Source of the DNA: Tupaia tana
Lineage: Eukaryota > Chordata > Mammalia > Scandentia > Tupaiidae
DNA length: 64,000 nucleotides
Assembly: GCA_026018925.1 (NCBI GenBank)
Contig: JAKSZU010000007.1
Span: forward strand, 92,210,328-92,274,327
Direction: 5' to 3'
Part shown: one piece after another, positions 10,130-20,677 of the stretch
How the letters are laid out: the number at the start of each line of letters is the position of its first letter
How positions within the stretch are numbered: position 1 is the stretch's first letter
Program-made: the position numbers and the translations under genes
Notes under the pieces: model-generated
Told to the model about the DNA's origin: nothing
The model's input: the letters and a program-made list of their open reading frames with translations, nothing else
The model's database searches: none

Positions 10130-10690
10130 ACTCCTGATTAATCAGACTATAATTCGAACTTCATCAAGTCACTGCTCAATTTATAAGCCTTCCATCGTTC
10201 CCAAATGTTGGCAAGATCAAGTCCAGATTCCACAGTATGATGATTAAGGCTGTTCATAATCTCACTGAGCATTACCTCACTAATCTTATCTCCTCCTGGT
10301 CCATAACCTAAATGCTATTATTTGATCAGACAAATGTCCAATCAATAATACAAGTTTACTGCAATCTCAAAACCTGTCCTTGTTTTGCTCTGGCCTCAAA
10401 AACCATCCTCTTCTGCCTTTTCATATTCTATCTACCCATCACCGTAAAACACTACTCTAACTGCATCCATGAAGCCCTCAAAGACCCTTTCAGATGAGAC
10501 TAACAACAGTAAACTACAACTTGTCATTTCAACAAAAATTAGTAGTATAATTAAAGCCTTCTTGGTCACTCTAGTCAATGGCATTTCCCCCAAATACCAA
10601 AATAAAATTTTCGTAAGACTTAACTATTCAATACTGAAATCTCCTTGATGATGCCCTGTCTCTTAACTGTTTTAAAATTGTTTTATCTTG
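10130..10690 (+). repeat. L2-type LINE 3' region (old)
   Basis: gcaagatcaagtccagattcc, aaggctgttcataatctcactg, then ctccttgatgatgccctgtctc follow the usual L2 3'-end order. Diverged and without an ORF. Confidence 0.4.
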
Positions 10691-10950
10691 AGGCCAGCAG
10701 GTAGTGTAGTGGTTAAAGTGCTGGGCTCCCACATCGCCAACGATGGTTCAAGTCCCAGACCCAGCAGCTTGAAACTCATGCCAGGCACCTGTATGTGCAT
10801 GCCCCAAATCCAGAGAGGAGTATGAAGAAGGGATTGCAACATGGCCATCTCCCTCGGGGAGGGGAGGATGATTTCTCACTTTCTCTCTATCTCTCTAGGA
10901 AGTACACATGCCCTATAGCAAAAATCTCTCTTTAAACAAACAAAAAAAAA
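10691..10950 (+). mobile_element. SINE-A copy (older)
   Basis: Head gaggccagcaggtagtgtagtgg, B box ggttcaagtcc, tgccccaaatccagagaggag, gccctatagcaaaaatctctc and (CAAA)n/poly(A). It interrupts L2-like sequence. Confidence 0.85.
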
Positions 10951-11129
10951 GTAGTTTCATCGTTTATGAAATGGCATCATTGAATAAGACTTGTTTCTTA
11001 TTTTCATGCCCTTACTTGGAAAATAAAAAGCTCTTGAAATGCTTATAAAACCCATGCCCCAAAACCACTAGTCTACATCCTTCACCTTAGCGTTCATATA
11101 TGGTCTAAAATTGTTATGGAACTACTTCA

Positions 11130-11265
11130 AAAACTAGGTACTGTCTCCTCAACTAGAATTTTAAATTTCTTAATAACAAGGGTTATACCTGGCACTTCTT
11201 TTGTCTCTTTATTTTCTCCTTATTTATTAGCCCTGGGTTGAATACAAAATAAGTACTATACAGAG
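11130..11265 (+). repeat. L2-type 3' end (old)
   Basis: caactagaattttaaatttc, caagggttatacctggcac and tagccctgggttgaatacaaaa resemble an L2 terminus. Low sequence support. Confidence 0.35.
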
Positions 11266-11678
11266 AATTAACAAAATCCCTGGCTTTTTAAAATCTGGTG
11301 TGAAACTGACCAAAAATATAACTGAAGCCAGTGCTCGTCTCCTCCCCACGGCTCTCACCTGGACAGACGAGCTTCTCTGTACCTTTCAGACTGTACCACT
11401 CAAGGAGCAGTCACCTCCATCCCAACAGCCATTCTGATCCCACCCAACTTGGCCTCTCTTTACGATCTGAAATTTCACCCTCGATTACATTATTATTTCC
11501 CCCTGTCCCACTAACCATCTCACTATACTTTCATCTATTTTTCCATTACATTTCTTAAGATCCTGATAGCTTCTTTCAAACTGCCTTAGATCTTAGTCTC
11601 GAAACAAGTCGTAACATAATCATCAGTCCTCAAGTCCCTATGGAAAATATCTTGGTGCATATTTTTAAAACGTCATCA

Positions 11679-12118
11679 GGGCAAGCAGGTGGCATGGTGG
11701 TTGGGACACTGGACTTCCAAGAGGCTGACCGCAATCTGAGTACCAGAGTTGGCGGCTTGCTTTCTCACTTTCTCTCTCTCTCATGAGTGCATAAGCCCTA
11801 AAGCAGGGACCAGCAGTTGGCATAATGGCTATGTCGCTGGACTCCCATGTAGTCGACAGCGGTCTGAGTCCCAGACCCAGTGGCTTAAACTCACGCCGGG
11901 TGCGTGTGCGTGCCCAAGATCCCGAGAGGAGAATGGAGGAGAAGGGATTGCAGCGTGGCCATCCCCCCAGGGGGTGATTTCTCACTTTCTGTCTCTGTCT
12001 TTTTAGCAAGTGCACGCGCCCTACAGCTCTCCCCAAATAAAAAATAAAATAATAAAAAAGCCCTATAGCAAATTTTAAAATAATAATTAAAACTGAATAA
12101 ATAATTCTTAAAAATAAA
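11679..12118 (+). mobile_element. SINE-B copy, split by a SINE-A
   Basis: Head gggcaagcaggtggcatggtgg to ccctaaagca (11805). The tail resumes at ccctatagcaaattttaaaa (12061) after the nested SINE-A. Confidence 0.88.
11806..12057 (+). mobile_element. SINE-A copy nested in SINE-B
   Basis: Full head to 3' end, ending ctacagctctcccc plus an A-rich tail. TSD aagccctaaagca/aagccctatagca at 11793-11805 and 12058-12070. Confidence 0.92.
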
Positions 12119-12129
12119 GAAAAATGTCC

Positions 12130-12395
12130 AAAGCCGATCTCACAGCCTGGAGGTGAAGGGAGCCTGATCTGACATGGCTAACCACGATTCTATCACTGGC
12201 CCCAGCAGCTGGAAAAGCACACTGGGTGCTGTGCGCATGCCCTAAACCTCAACAGGACAGAGAAATGGAGGAACAGGGACTGCAGTGTGGCCACATTCCA
12301 TCATGGGCTGCTTTCTGACTCTTTCACTCTGTCCCTCTGGCAAGCGCACGTCCTCTCGGGCAATTAAAAAAGAAAGGAAGAAAAGAAGAAGTCTA
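12130..12395 (+). mobile_element. A-like SINE (old)
   Basis: Diverged head, then gacatggctaaccacgattc, tgcgcatgccctaaacctcaac, gggactgcagtgtggcc, ctctggcaagcgcacg and an A-rich tail. Confidence 0.65.
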
Positions 12396-12619
12396 ATTTT
12401 ATCAAATTATTGTATAGCAAGAATATCTCAAATTGCACTCCAGAACAGCTGTGGCAGAAAGTATTGGAGGTGGGGGGAAACGGTATTCCTGATTTAAACC
12501 TACCAGGGACAATTACCTTGTTACACAAACAGCCTAAGTATATGAAGTATCTCCATGTGTATGTTCTATATTTAGCTATGTACACATTTCCATTTTAATA
12601 ACATTTAATGATTTTATTC

Positions 12620-13128
12620 TAAATTTTTGCCAGAGAATCCATGTACTCACCAGAGAGAAACAGGACAGAGAGAGGGAGAAAGCACTCCTCAATGGGGCAT
12701 GGTCATGCCGCAATCCTCCTCCTATAGGAATTTTGGGCACTCATACCTACACACACGTACTCAGCAGGTTTTGTTTTGGTTTTAGGTTTTTTGCCATAGG
12801 GAGTGTGCGCTCACCAGAGAAAGGCAGAGAGACAGAGAGGGCAAGTGAGAAATCAGTCGCAGTGGGGGATAGCCACACAGCAATCTATTCTCCATCTTTG
12901 CAGGATTTGGGGCACACATATACATGCACTTGGCATGTTTTTCAGCCACCAGGTCTGGGATTCAAACACGAAGTCAGCCATGTGGGATACAGCAGTTTAA
13001 CCACCACGCCACCTGCTGGCCCATCACCCAGGACATTTTTTATGACACATGGGCTGGCATTTTATTCCAACTGCTCAGTCAGCCATGTGAGATCTGCCTC
13101 CCATAATCACCAGACATGGGGCCAACCT
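12620..13128 (-). mobile_element. A-like SINE (old), split
   Basis: The tail and body lie at 12620-12775 and head-like sequence (aactgctcagtcagccatgtg ... catggggccaacc) at 13065-13128. A later SINE at 12776-13022 separates them. Confidence 0.6.
12776..13022 (-). mobile_element. SINE-A copy nested in an A-like SINE
   Basis: Runs from ttaggttttttgccatagggag to accaccacgccacctgctggccc. It is less diverged than its host. Confidence 0.8.
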
Positions 13129-13289
13129 AATAAATCTTTAAATCTACTAGGTCTGTGTTATTCCTCCTATCCTAGGGAACATAAGACAACACTGACCTTG
13201 CTTACTCAGGGAGTAATGATCTTAAATGCACATGGTTCCTAAAATCATCCTATGTTCTAGTGAAAAACAATGCAATTTTCAAGCGTAAT

Positions 13290-13384
13290 CTTGAGGGTCA
13301 AATCCAAGCTTAGCATTCACATTGAGAAAACTGTTTTCACATCTTAAAGACTCAGTGTTTTCATCTACAAAATGGGAATAATGA
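13290..13384 (+). repeat. MIR fragment
   Basis: Matches only the MIR core: actcagtgttttcatctacaa and aatgggaataatgag. Confidence 0.5.
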
Positions 13385-13612
13385 GCTGGTCTGAAGCCTA
13401 GCGGTTAAGAAAGCAGAATCCCACCTGCCCCACCCATGGTTTGAACCCTAGCCCTGGCATCTTGAAAAACATACTAGGCATATGCTTGCCGAAAATCCAA
13501 GCAAGGATAGAGTAATGGAAAAGGGATTGTGGTGTGACCGCACTCCACTGGGAGTTCTCTCCCTCTCTCTTTCTCTCTCTGGTGAGCATATGAGCACTAT
13601 CGGGATTAAAAA
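13385..13612 (+). mobile_element. A-like SINE (old)
   Basis: gctggtctgaagcctagcgg head, catggtttgaaccctag, gaaaaacatactaggcatatg, aaaagggattgtggtgtgacc, tctggtgagcatatgagcac and an A-rich end. Confidence 0.7.
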
Positions 13613-13637
13613 CAAAGTGTGTGTGGGGGGGGGGGGG

Positions 13638-13838
13638 AACAGGGGACAGGCAAACGGTGGAGCAGACGCTTGGCTGGACCCACACGGTTCTTGCCCAAGA
13701 TCTCCATAAGAGAACCCCTGAGTACATACACACACATCTGTGATCCTGGCCAGCTGAACCCAGGGATGGAAGGCAGCATGAAGACCCTATCAGGAGTATT
13801 CTCCACCAAGAAATAATAAATCAAGTTAATAAAAACGT
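13638..13838 (+). mobile_element. SINE-C copy
   Basis: Starts gggacaggcaaacggtgg, then ggctggacccacacgg, gatcctggccagctgaaccc, accctatcaggagt and aaataataaatcaagttaataaaaa. A G-run precedes it (13626-13638). Confidence 0.6.
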
Positions 13839-13951
13839 AAATGAGTTGCTCATCACTGATATTAGATACAAATCACTAAAACGGCCTACATCAGATAAAT
13901 ACCCCCAGATAGGGAAGACAGTATGTCTGTGCTAAAGTTGTTCCACTATTT

Positions 13952-14114
13952 TTTTTTAATTTTATTTGTTCATTTTTTTTATTTTAATTTGACCAGAGAG
14001 AGACAGAGAGAGAGAGAGAGAGTGAGAAAGCAAACCACCAGGCCCAGGACTCGAACCGTGGTCAGCCATGTGGGAGTGTCCAGCACCTTAACCACCACGC
14101 CACCTGCTGGTCCC
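13952..14114 (-). mobile_element. SINE-B copy
   Basis: Tail-to-head: attttaatttgaccagagag, GA-tract, accaggcccaggactcgaacc, caccacgccacctgctggtccc. Perfect 14-bp TSD ttgttccactattt at 13938-13951 and 14115-14128. Confidence 0.95.
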
Positions 14115-14128
14115 TTGTTCCACTATTT

Positions 14129-14690
14129 AAAAAGCCAAAAATTAACTTCATTTATCTTGCTCAGTATTTAACAGCTGCAGTTAACTTGAAACCATAAAAC
14201 CAGAGATTTCTTTATGTTTAGAAACAGGAAAATGCTGACAGACCAAGGTGAATGATACCATTTTTTTCTATCTGAACTCAACAGCCTCTAAAGAGAAACC
14301 CTATACTCTGAAGTAAAGCCTTGTAAAGTGGGTCAGGAAAGACATACCATCCCTTTAATTATAATTAAGTTCAAATCGGTTCCTACACAGATTTGCCTCT
14401 TAATAACTAAAAATGTTTCTTTTTTAGACAAAAAGATTTTAATTTTTAAAGGTTACAAATAAAATCACATTGATATTAATAAAAAAACTAACGTCTTTAT
14501 TAAGAGAATTCCAATTTAATCATAGCAAAAGTTAAATATATTCGAATAATGATTTTTATTTGTGGAGGTCAGAACAAGCACTGCTATTCAAGGGAATCAT
14601 CTGAGAGGCAAGACCTTCTTTCTAACCATGTGGCCAAGGCTCAAAACCTTATTCAAACTCCCCTTATAGGATTCTCAAAGACAAGCCTCT
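14129..14690. other. AT-rich sequence, nothing recognised
   Basis: No gene, RNA or repeat family seen. Confidence 0.5.
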
Positions 14691-14691
14691 A

Positions 14692-15090
14692 GGCCAGCAG
14701 CCATGTGGTGGTTAAAGCACTGGACATTCCCACATGGCCAACTACAGTTCAAGTCCCAGACCTGGTATCTTGGTTTCTCCCTTTCTCTCTGTCTCTGTCT
14801 AGCTGTCTCTCTCTCTGGTAAATATGCATGCTCTGTAACAAAAAACAATGATAAATATAATTGGGGCAGGTGGCATGATGGTCAAGGGAACTGGATTCCC
14901 ATGTGGCTGACCACAGTTCAAGGCCTGGACCTGGCGGCTTGCTTTCTCCCTTTCTCGCTCTCTCTCCCTTACGAACGCACGCACTCTGGCTCTCTCTGGT
15001 CAAAACTTAAATAAATAAATAAGAAGTTAATTAAATAATTATTTTTTAAATAATGATAAATAAAACTAAATTAATTCTTTAAAAATACAT
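14692..15090 (+). mobile_element. SINE-B copy with a SINE-B in its tail
   Basis: The first copy (14692-14857) ends in aatgataaata. The same word recurs at 15051-15061 and leads into aactaaattaattctttaaaa, the missing end of the first copy's tail. Confidence 0.8.
14858..15050 (+). mobile_element. SINE-B copy inserted in a SINE-B tail
   Basis: Head gggcaggtggcatgatgg (slightly 5'-short), pyrimidine tract, tctctctggtcaaaac and AT-rich tail. 11-bp TSD aatgataaata at 14847-14857 and 15051-15061. Confidence 0.82.
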
Positions 15091-15094
15091 ATAT

Positions 15095-15265
15095 AGGGAC
15101 CAGCAGGTGGCATGGTGGTTAAGGCGCTGGGTGCTCCCACATGGCTGACCACAGTTCAAGTCCTGGACCTGGTAGCTTGCTCTCTCACCTTCTCTCTCTT
15201 TCTCTCTCTGTGTATCTCTCTAGTCGAATTAAAAATGAATGAATGAATAAGTAAAGTTAAGTAAA

Positions 15266-15312
<47 letters not shown>

Positions 15313-15315
15313 GCA
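15095..15315 (+). mobile_element. SINE-B copy with (AT)n tail
   Basis: Standard head and pyrimidine tract. The tail has expanded into a pure (AT)n microsatellite of about 40 bases (15269-15309). Confidence 0.87.
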
Positions 15316-15349
15316 CCTCATTACCTCCATCTTTTAAAATGACACCTTG

Positions 15350-15589
15350 GGGCCAGCAGACAGCGTAATGGTTACATCACTGGACTCCCACATACTCGAC
15401 TGCAGTTCAACCCAGACCCAGTGGATTGAAACTCACACCAGGCGGGCGTGCGTGCATGCCCAAAATCCCAAGAGAAGAATGGAGGAAAAGGGACTGCAGC
15501 ATGGCCATCCCCCTGGGGGGTGATTTCTCTCTTTCTATTTCTCTTTCTAGCGAGTACACACCCTAGAGCAAAAATCTGTCTAAAAAAAA
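15350..15589 (+). mobile_element. SINE-A copy
   Basis: Head ggggccagcagacagcgtaatgg, degenerate B box, ccctggggggtgat palindrome, ccctagagcaaaaatctgtc. TSD near aaatgacacct/agaatgacacct at 15338-15349 and 15590-15601. Confidence 0.87.
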
Positions 15590-15714
15590 CAGAATGACAC
15601 CTCATTTGGAAGTAAGAACAATGCTGTTCACCCATTTATTCACTAGTCTTGCCTACCTTCAAAAGTTAAATAAAATCCCCCCACCACGAAGCTCTATTAA
15701 GAATGCATAATACA

Positions 15715-15978
15715 GGGAACCAGCAGTTGGCGTAATGGCTATGTTGCTGGACTCCCATGTAGTCAACTGCGGTTCGCGTCCCGGACGCAGTGGCTTAAAA
15801 CTCATGCCGGGCACGTGTGCGTGTGTGCCCAAGATCCCAAGAGGAGAATGGAGGAGAAGGGATTGCGGCGTGACCATCCCCCCTGGGGGGTGATTTCTTG
15901 CTTTCTGTCTCTATGTCTCTCTCTGTCTGGCGAGCGCACGCGCCCTATAGCAAAAATCTCTCCAAAAAAAAAAAAAAA
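15715..15978 (+). mobile_element. SINE-A (A2) copy
   Basis: Begins gggaaccagcagttggcg and has B box ggttcgcgtcc with cttaaaactc, the A2 marks. Perfect 16-bp TSD aagaatgcataataca at 15699-15714 and 15979-15994. Confidence 0.95.
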
Positions 15979-15994
15979 AGAATGCATAATACAT

Positions 15995-16445
15995 TCTAAA
16001 GATAAATTCAAAAGCTGTATACAAAATGCTTCAGTTGGAAATCTCATTAAAATATATATATATAACTTTCTATTTTGGCAAGTTCTAATATTTGCTTTTA
16101 AAAAGCAGTCATAATATAATATCTTACAGATAACCCTCCAATATGACCATGAAACTACACAGTAACAAAATTGGAAATCTGAAACACATCAGATTCATTT
16201 AAAAGCAGCAAAGTAACACTGGAAAGTCATGGAAAACTGTCTAATTTGAATATTTTAACTATCACATTTCCATAACATTTGCTTCCAGAGTGAATATGAA
16301 GAAAGTGGCATTTAATATGGCTATTTACATTCAGGCTTTATTAAAATTTATATTTGGTTCACACAGGTTCCAGTAGCAAGGATTCTGCAAAAGAAAGCCC
16401 TTCTAAACTGTCGTTTTGTGGAGTTTGTTTTATGAGAGCTGGGCT
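15995..16445. other. AT-rich sequence, nothing recognised
   Basis: No gene or repeat family seen. Confidence 0.5.
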
Positions 16446-16448
16446 AGG

Positions 16449-16676
16449 GGGCCAGCGCGTCATGCAGAACTTCTGCACTATAAGCAGGGAACTGGATTCC
16501 ATATGGCCAACTGCAGTTCAAATCCTGGATTCAGGGGCTAAACCTCTCTGGGAGCATGTGCAGGCATGCGCAAAGTCCTAACGGGATGGAGAAATAGAGG
16601 AAAAAGGTTTGCAGTGTGACCACACCCTACCCATGGAGGGGGATGCTTTCTCTCTCTATTAAAAAAAAAAAGAGAG
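16449..16676 (+). mobile_element. A-like SINE (old)
   Basis: gggggccagcgcgtcatgcag head with long anticodon-arm region, ccatatggccaactgcagtt, gtcctaacgggatggagaaat and A-tail. The next SINE-A sits in this tail. Confidence 0.65.
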
Positions 16677-16948
16677 GGACCAGCAGTTAGCGTAATGGCT
16701 ATGTCGCTGGACTCCCACGTAGTCGACCGCGGTTCGAGTCCCGGACCCGGCGGCTTAAACTCACGCCGGGCGCGTGTGCGTGCGTGCCCAAGATCCTGAG
16801 AGGAGAATGGAGGAGAAGGGATTGCGGCGTGGCCATCCCCCCTGGGGGGTGATTTCCTGCTTTCTATCTCTCTGTCTCTCTCTGTCTGTCTGGCGAGCAC
16901 ACGCGCCCTATAGCAAAAAAAAAACCTCTCCAAAAAAAGAAAAAAAAA
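16677..16948 (+). mobile_element. SINE-A (A1) young copy
   Basis: Nearly identical to the copy at 6081; I count only about three substitutions outside the tail. A box, canonical B box ggttcgagtcc, palindrome and 3' end are all intact. Confidence 0.95.
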
Positions 16949-17154
16949 AAGAGAGAGAGAGATAATTTAGGGGTGAGAGGAAGTGATCCCACTCAGTTTG
17001 TCACATCCTGTTCTAAGCACCTTGAATATACTATTTGCCAGCAACTTCAAAATTTCATTAATGTCCCCTTACCAAGATAAAACTCTAGCATGGGGAAAAC
17101 TCACAAAGATTTCAACAATTGGTATTCTTTTATAAAATCCCAACTCAATCCTCA

Positions 17155-17320
17155 ACAGCTTTGTGACACTGGATAGTTAGCTTCTCTGTGCCCCAGTCCA
17201 TCATCTGTAAAATGAGGCTAAAATAAACTACATACCTGCTTCATGGGTGTGGAGAGGATTAAATGAGATTATGTACCTAAAACATGGTAGGCAATAAGTA
17301 TTTGTTGAATAAACAAGTAA
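17155..17320 (+). repeat. MIR
   Basis: tttgtgacactggatagttag, cttctctgtgccccagtcc, catctgtaaaatgaggctaa, gaggattaaatgagattatg, ggcaataagtatttgttg: clear MIR order. Confidence 0.8.
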
Positions 17321-17484
17321 GTTAATTATGTATATAAAATGCTTAGGATGGTGTCTGTCATGTAACTACTATGTCGAATGTTTCAAAACCAGTTGAGATC
17401 TGTACCTAAAATAAGCAAAAGTCAATAGCTAACAATATCACTAACCCAGAATTACAACCAAACTTGGTATTTAATTTAACCACA

Positions 17485-17727
17485 GCTTTTTCTTTTTTTT
17501 AATTGCTAGAGGGCAAGTGTGCTATCCAGAGAGACAAAGTGACAACACCCTCCAGTGGGGCATGATCACACCATAATCCTTTTTCCTCCATTTCTTCATT
17601 CCATCAGGATTTGGGGCACACATGCACACGTGCCAAGCTTGTTCTTGAAGTTGCTAAGGCTGGGATTTGAGCTGTAGTCAGCCTGGTTCCCAAGGCACAG
17701 TACTTAATCACTACATTACAGGGTCAG
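17485..17727 (-). mobile_element. A-like SINE (old)
   Basis: ttttttttaattgctagaggg, ggggcatgatcacaccataatc, atttggggcacacatgcacac, ctgggatttgagctgtagtc, ending ctacattacagggtcag. Confidence 0.7.
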
Positions 17728-17772
17728 AACAATATTTAATTTTAAATAATTTTCAAAAATGAGAATGGGTTT

Positions 17773-18039
17773 GGGACCAGCAGTTAGCGTAATGGCTATG
17801 TCGCTGGACTCCCACGTAGTGGACCGCGGTTCGCGCCCCGGACCCGGTGGCTTAAAACTCACGCCGGGCGCGTGTGCGTGCGTGCCCAAGATTCCGAGAG
17901 GAGAATGGAGGAGAAGGGATTTCAGCGTGGCCATCCCTTCTGGGGGGTGATTTCTCGCTTTCTGTCTCTCTCTGTCTGTCTGGCAAGCGCACGCACCCTA
18001 TAGCAAAAAAAACCTCTCCAAAAAAAAAAAAAAAAAAAA
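17773..18039 (+). mobile_element. SINE-A (A2-like) copy
   Basis: B box region ggttcgcgccc with cttaaaactc. TSD agaatgggttt at 17762-17772 and 18040-18050. Confidence 0.93.
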
Positions 18040-18064
18040 AGAATGGGTTTGAAATATTCTCAAA

Positions 18065-18600
18065 TATTAGTTGTGTATTCCTAATCCAAAAATCTGAAAA
18101 CCCTCCAAAATCCAGAACTTTCTGAGCACCAACATGACACAAGTAGAAAATCCCACCTCAACCTCTTGTGATGGGTCACAGCCAAAATGCTACCATACGA
18201 AAATATTGTATAAAATTACCTTTAAGTGGCACTGTGGTAAAACACAATACTCTGCAAGCCAATCCCACATGGGAAGATTCCTGGTTCAAGTCTGGAGACC
18301 TCTCTAAGTATGCCAGACACAAGCACGCCCATCACCCAGAGCTGGCTGAAGACTGGAGGTAGATCGCTGTGTCGGCTCACTGTTAGGAAGTGTTGCTTCT
18401 CTCCCCCTCTCTCATTCACAAATATAAATAAACTTTTTTTAAAAATTACTTCCAGTTATGTGTATAAGATGTATGTAAAACTTAAAATGAATTTTGTTCG
18501 CCAGATCCACGATTCTCATTATATACATGCAAATATTTCAAAATCCAAAAAAAAAAATCCAAAATCCTAAACACTCCTGGTCCCAATCAGATAACAGGTA
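18065..18600 (+). mobile_element. DNA-transposon remnant, split by SINE-C
   Basis: Terminal-repeat-like ends: ttgtgtattcctaatccaaaa near 18070 and aatcctaaacactcctggtccc near 18585. Between them are ccctccaaaatccagaacttt, gatgggtcacagccaaaatg and tatacatgcaaatatttcaaa. This matches my memory of an old non-autonomous mammalian DNA element (Tigger/mariner type). Subfamily not assigned; orientation arbitrary. Confidence 0.6.
18219..18445 (+). mobile_element. SINE-C copy nested in a DNA transposon
   Basis: agtggcactgtggtaaaacac head, gccaatcccacatgggaag, ttcaagtctggagacctc, cagagctggctgaagactgg, CT-tract and aataaacttttttt. An aaaattac word borders both sides. Confidence 0.8.
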
Positions 18601-18604
18601 CTTA

Positions 18605-18915
18605 ACTTGAATTATCTCACCATTAGTTTCAATTTCCCATTACACTCTTTCTTTAAGTAATAAAGAAAGGTTCACTAAAGCATTCAGAAATTATGTCTCT
18701 TGTACCAATTATAACCACATAGCCAATGTTTGGGCTAAGAATAAGCCATTCAGGAAAAATAGATCCACTATAAAGGAAATCAAATTAGTCACTAAAAAAG
18801 TTGTTTAACTTAATCAGAAACTGGTAATGTTAAAATTAAGCTTTAAAAAATTTTGAGTTTCTTTGAGTCTGCCAGTATATAAAGCATTTATCTGTCTTTA
18901 GACGCTAAATGATAC
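18605..18915. other. AT-rich sequence, nothing recognised
   Basis: No gene or repeat family seen. Confidence 0.45.
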
Positions 18916-19010
18916 TGATTTTTTTTTTTCCTTTTTGCTATAGCGATTGTATGCTTGGCAGAGAGAGACAGACAAGAGAGAAAAAGAGAAAAAGTGATAA
19001 ATCATCCTGA

Positions 19011-19135
19011 GGCCGGGAAGTAGGCAGGTGGTGTGGTGATTGAGGTGCTGGACTCCCACATGTCTGATCGCAATTCAAGTCCTGGACGTGGTGGCTTGCC
19101 TTCTCACTTCCTTTTTTATTTTTTTTTTTAAAAAA
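19011..19135 (+). mobile_element. SINE-B copy followed by copied flank
   Basis: ggccgggaagtaggcaggtgg head and ggtggcttgccttctcacttcc. Its tail runs into aatggtttgaaatattctca (from 19143), a near copy of 18042-18090, and then a (GAGGA)n array. Confidence 0.7.
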
Positions 19136-19224
19136 GAGAGAGAATGGTTTGAAATATTCTCAAATATTAGTTGCACATTCCTAATCCAAAAAAGAAAAGA
19201 AAAGATAAGAAAATAAGAGACGAT

Positions 19225-19280
19225 AGAGGAGAGGAGAGGAGAGGAGAGGAGAGGAGAGGAGAGGAGAGGAGAGGAGAGGA
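19225..19280 (+). repeat. (GAGGA)n pentamer microsatellite
   Basis: About 11 consecutive gagga units with almost no variation. Confidence 0.95.
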
Positions 19281-19524
19281 AAAAATCATTCTCCATACCA
19301 CAGTCCCTTCTCCTCCAGGTCTTCTCTCAGAATTTCAGGCACAAGCACACAAGTGCCCAGAGTGATTTTCAAGCCTCTAGGTCCAGGACTCAAACTTCAC
19401 AGTCACCCATGTGGGATCCAGCATCTTGAACTCCACACTACCTGCTGGCCCCCTTAGTTTTTTAAATAATCAAAAATAGGCAATTATTTTCCTAACCATT
19501 TTAGAATAAACAAAATGCAAGAAT

Positions 19525-19738
19525 GGGGGCCAAACAGTGGCATAGCAGTAAAACTCAATTCTCTGCTGAAGCTAACCCACAAGGGAAGGTTCTGAGTTTG
19601 TGGCCAGACACCTCCCTGTGTATGCCAGGCACATGCATGCCCATGATCCAGGGCTGAAGGAAGCTGGGGGGCAGACCACATCACAACCCTGTTGGAGGTG
19701 CATGACTATCTCTCCCACTCATGAAAGAAATAAATGAG
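19525..19738 (+). mobile_element. SINE-C copy
   Basis: gggggccaaacagtggcatag head, ctaacccacaagggaaggtt, catgatccagggctgaagg, caaccctgttggaggtgcatg, then aaagaaataaatga, where a SINE-A inserted. Confidence 0.82.
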
Positions 19739-19999
19739 GGACCAGCAGTTGGCATAATGGCTATGTTGCTGGACTCCCACGTAGTCAACCGTGGTTCGAG
19801 TCCCGGACCTGGTAGCTTACACTCATGCCAGGCATGCGTGTGTGCGTGCCTAAGATCCCAAGAGAATGGAGAAGAAGGGATTGTGGCGTGGACATCCCTC
19901 CTGGGGGGTGATTTCTCACTTTCTGTTTCTCTCTGTCTTTCTGGCAAGCACACACACCCTATAACAAAAACCTCTCCAAAAAAAAAAAAAAAAAAACAA
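19739..19999 (+). mobile_element. SINE-A copy
   Basis: Complete; B box ggttcgagtcc, ctataacaaaaacctctcc plus poly(A). It forms an inverted pair with the next element. Confidence 0.92.
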
Positions 20000-20012
20000 A
20001 GAAAGAAATGAA

Positions 20013-20288
20013 TTTTTTTTTTCCTTTTTTTGGAGAGGTTTTTGCTATAGGGTGCATGTGCTCCCCAGACAGACAGAGAGAGACAGAGAGACAGAAAGTG
20101 AGAAATCACCCCCCCAGGGGGGATGGCCACACCACAATCCCTTCTCCTCCATTCTCCTCTCGGGATCTTGGGCACGCACGCACACGCGCCACGCCCGGCG
20201 TGAGTTTAAGCCACTGGGTCCGGGACTCAAACCGCAGTCGACTACATGGGAGTCCAGCGACATAGCCATTACGCCAACTGCTGGCCCC
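20013..20288 (-). mobile_element. SINE-A copy
   Basis: Complete, tail facing the previous copy's tail. Flanking words aaagaaatgaa occur at 20002-20012 and near 20290-20300. Confidence 0.92.
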
Positions 20289-20311
20289 AGAAAGAAATGA
20301 AATTCTAAAAA

Positions 20312-20597
20312 TTTGGGACGAGCAGATGATGTAATGACTATGTCACTGGGCTCCCATGTAGTCGACCACAGTTCAAGTCCTGGATCCGGCGGCTTGAACT
20401 CACGCCACAATCGTGTGTGTGCATGTCCAAGATCCTGAGAGGAGAATGGAGTCTCCTCCACCGAGAGGGGGATTGCGGCGTGGCCAGTCTCCCTGGGGCG
20501 GGGGGCGGGGGGGGGTTCTCACTTTCTGTTTCTCTCTGTCTTTTTTGGTGAGCACACACGCCCAATAGCAAAAACCTCTCAAAAAAAATTTTTTTTA
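20312..20597 (+). mobile_element. SINE-A copy with internal insertion
   Basis: Head gggacgagcagatgatgtaatg. About 20 extra bases (tctcctccaccgagaggggg, 20450-20470) and a G-rich tract (20503-20516) expand the palindrome region. Confidence 0.87.
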
Positions 20598-20677
20598 ATG
20601 CAAAAGTGAAACTAAGACAATGAACTAATGTACCTGCTTTATGATTTAAGTGCTTCTGTATGCTAAATGATTTAGTC

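Larger units (their letters stand above)
18921..19452 (-). mobile_element. A-like SINE, split
   Basis: Tail and first body part at 18921-19010 (T-run, tttttgctatagcgattgta, gataaatcatcctga). Body and head resume at 19281 (atcattctccataccacagtcc) and end tacctgctggcccc. The intervening 270 bases hold a SINE-B plus unusual sequence. Confidence 0.7.
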
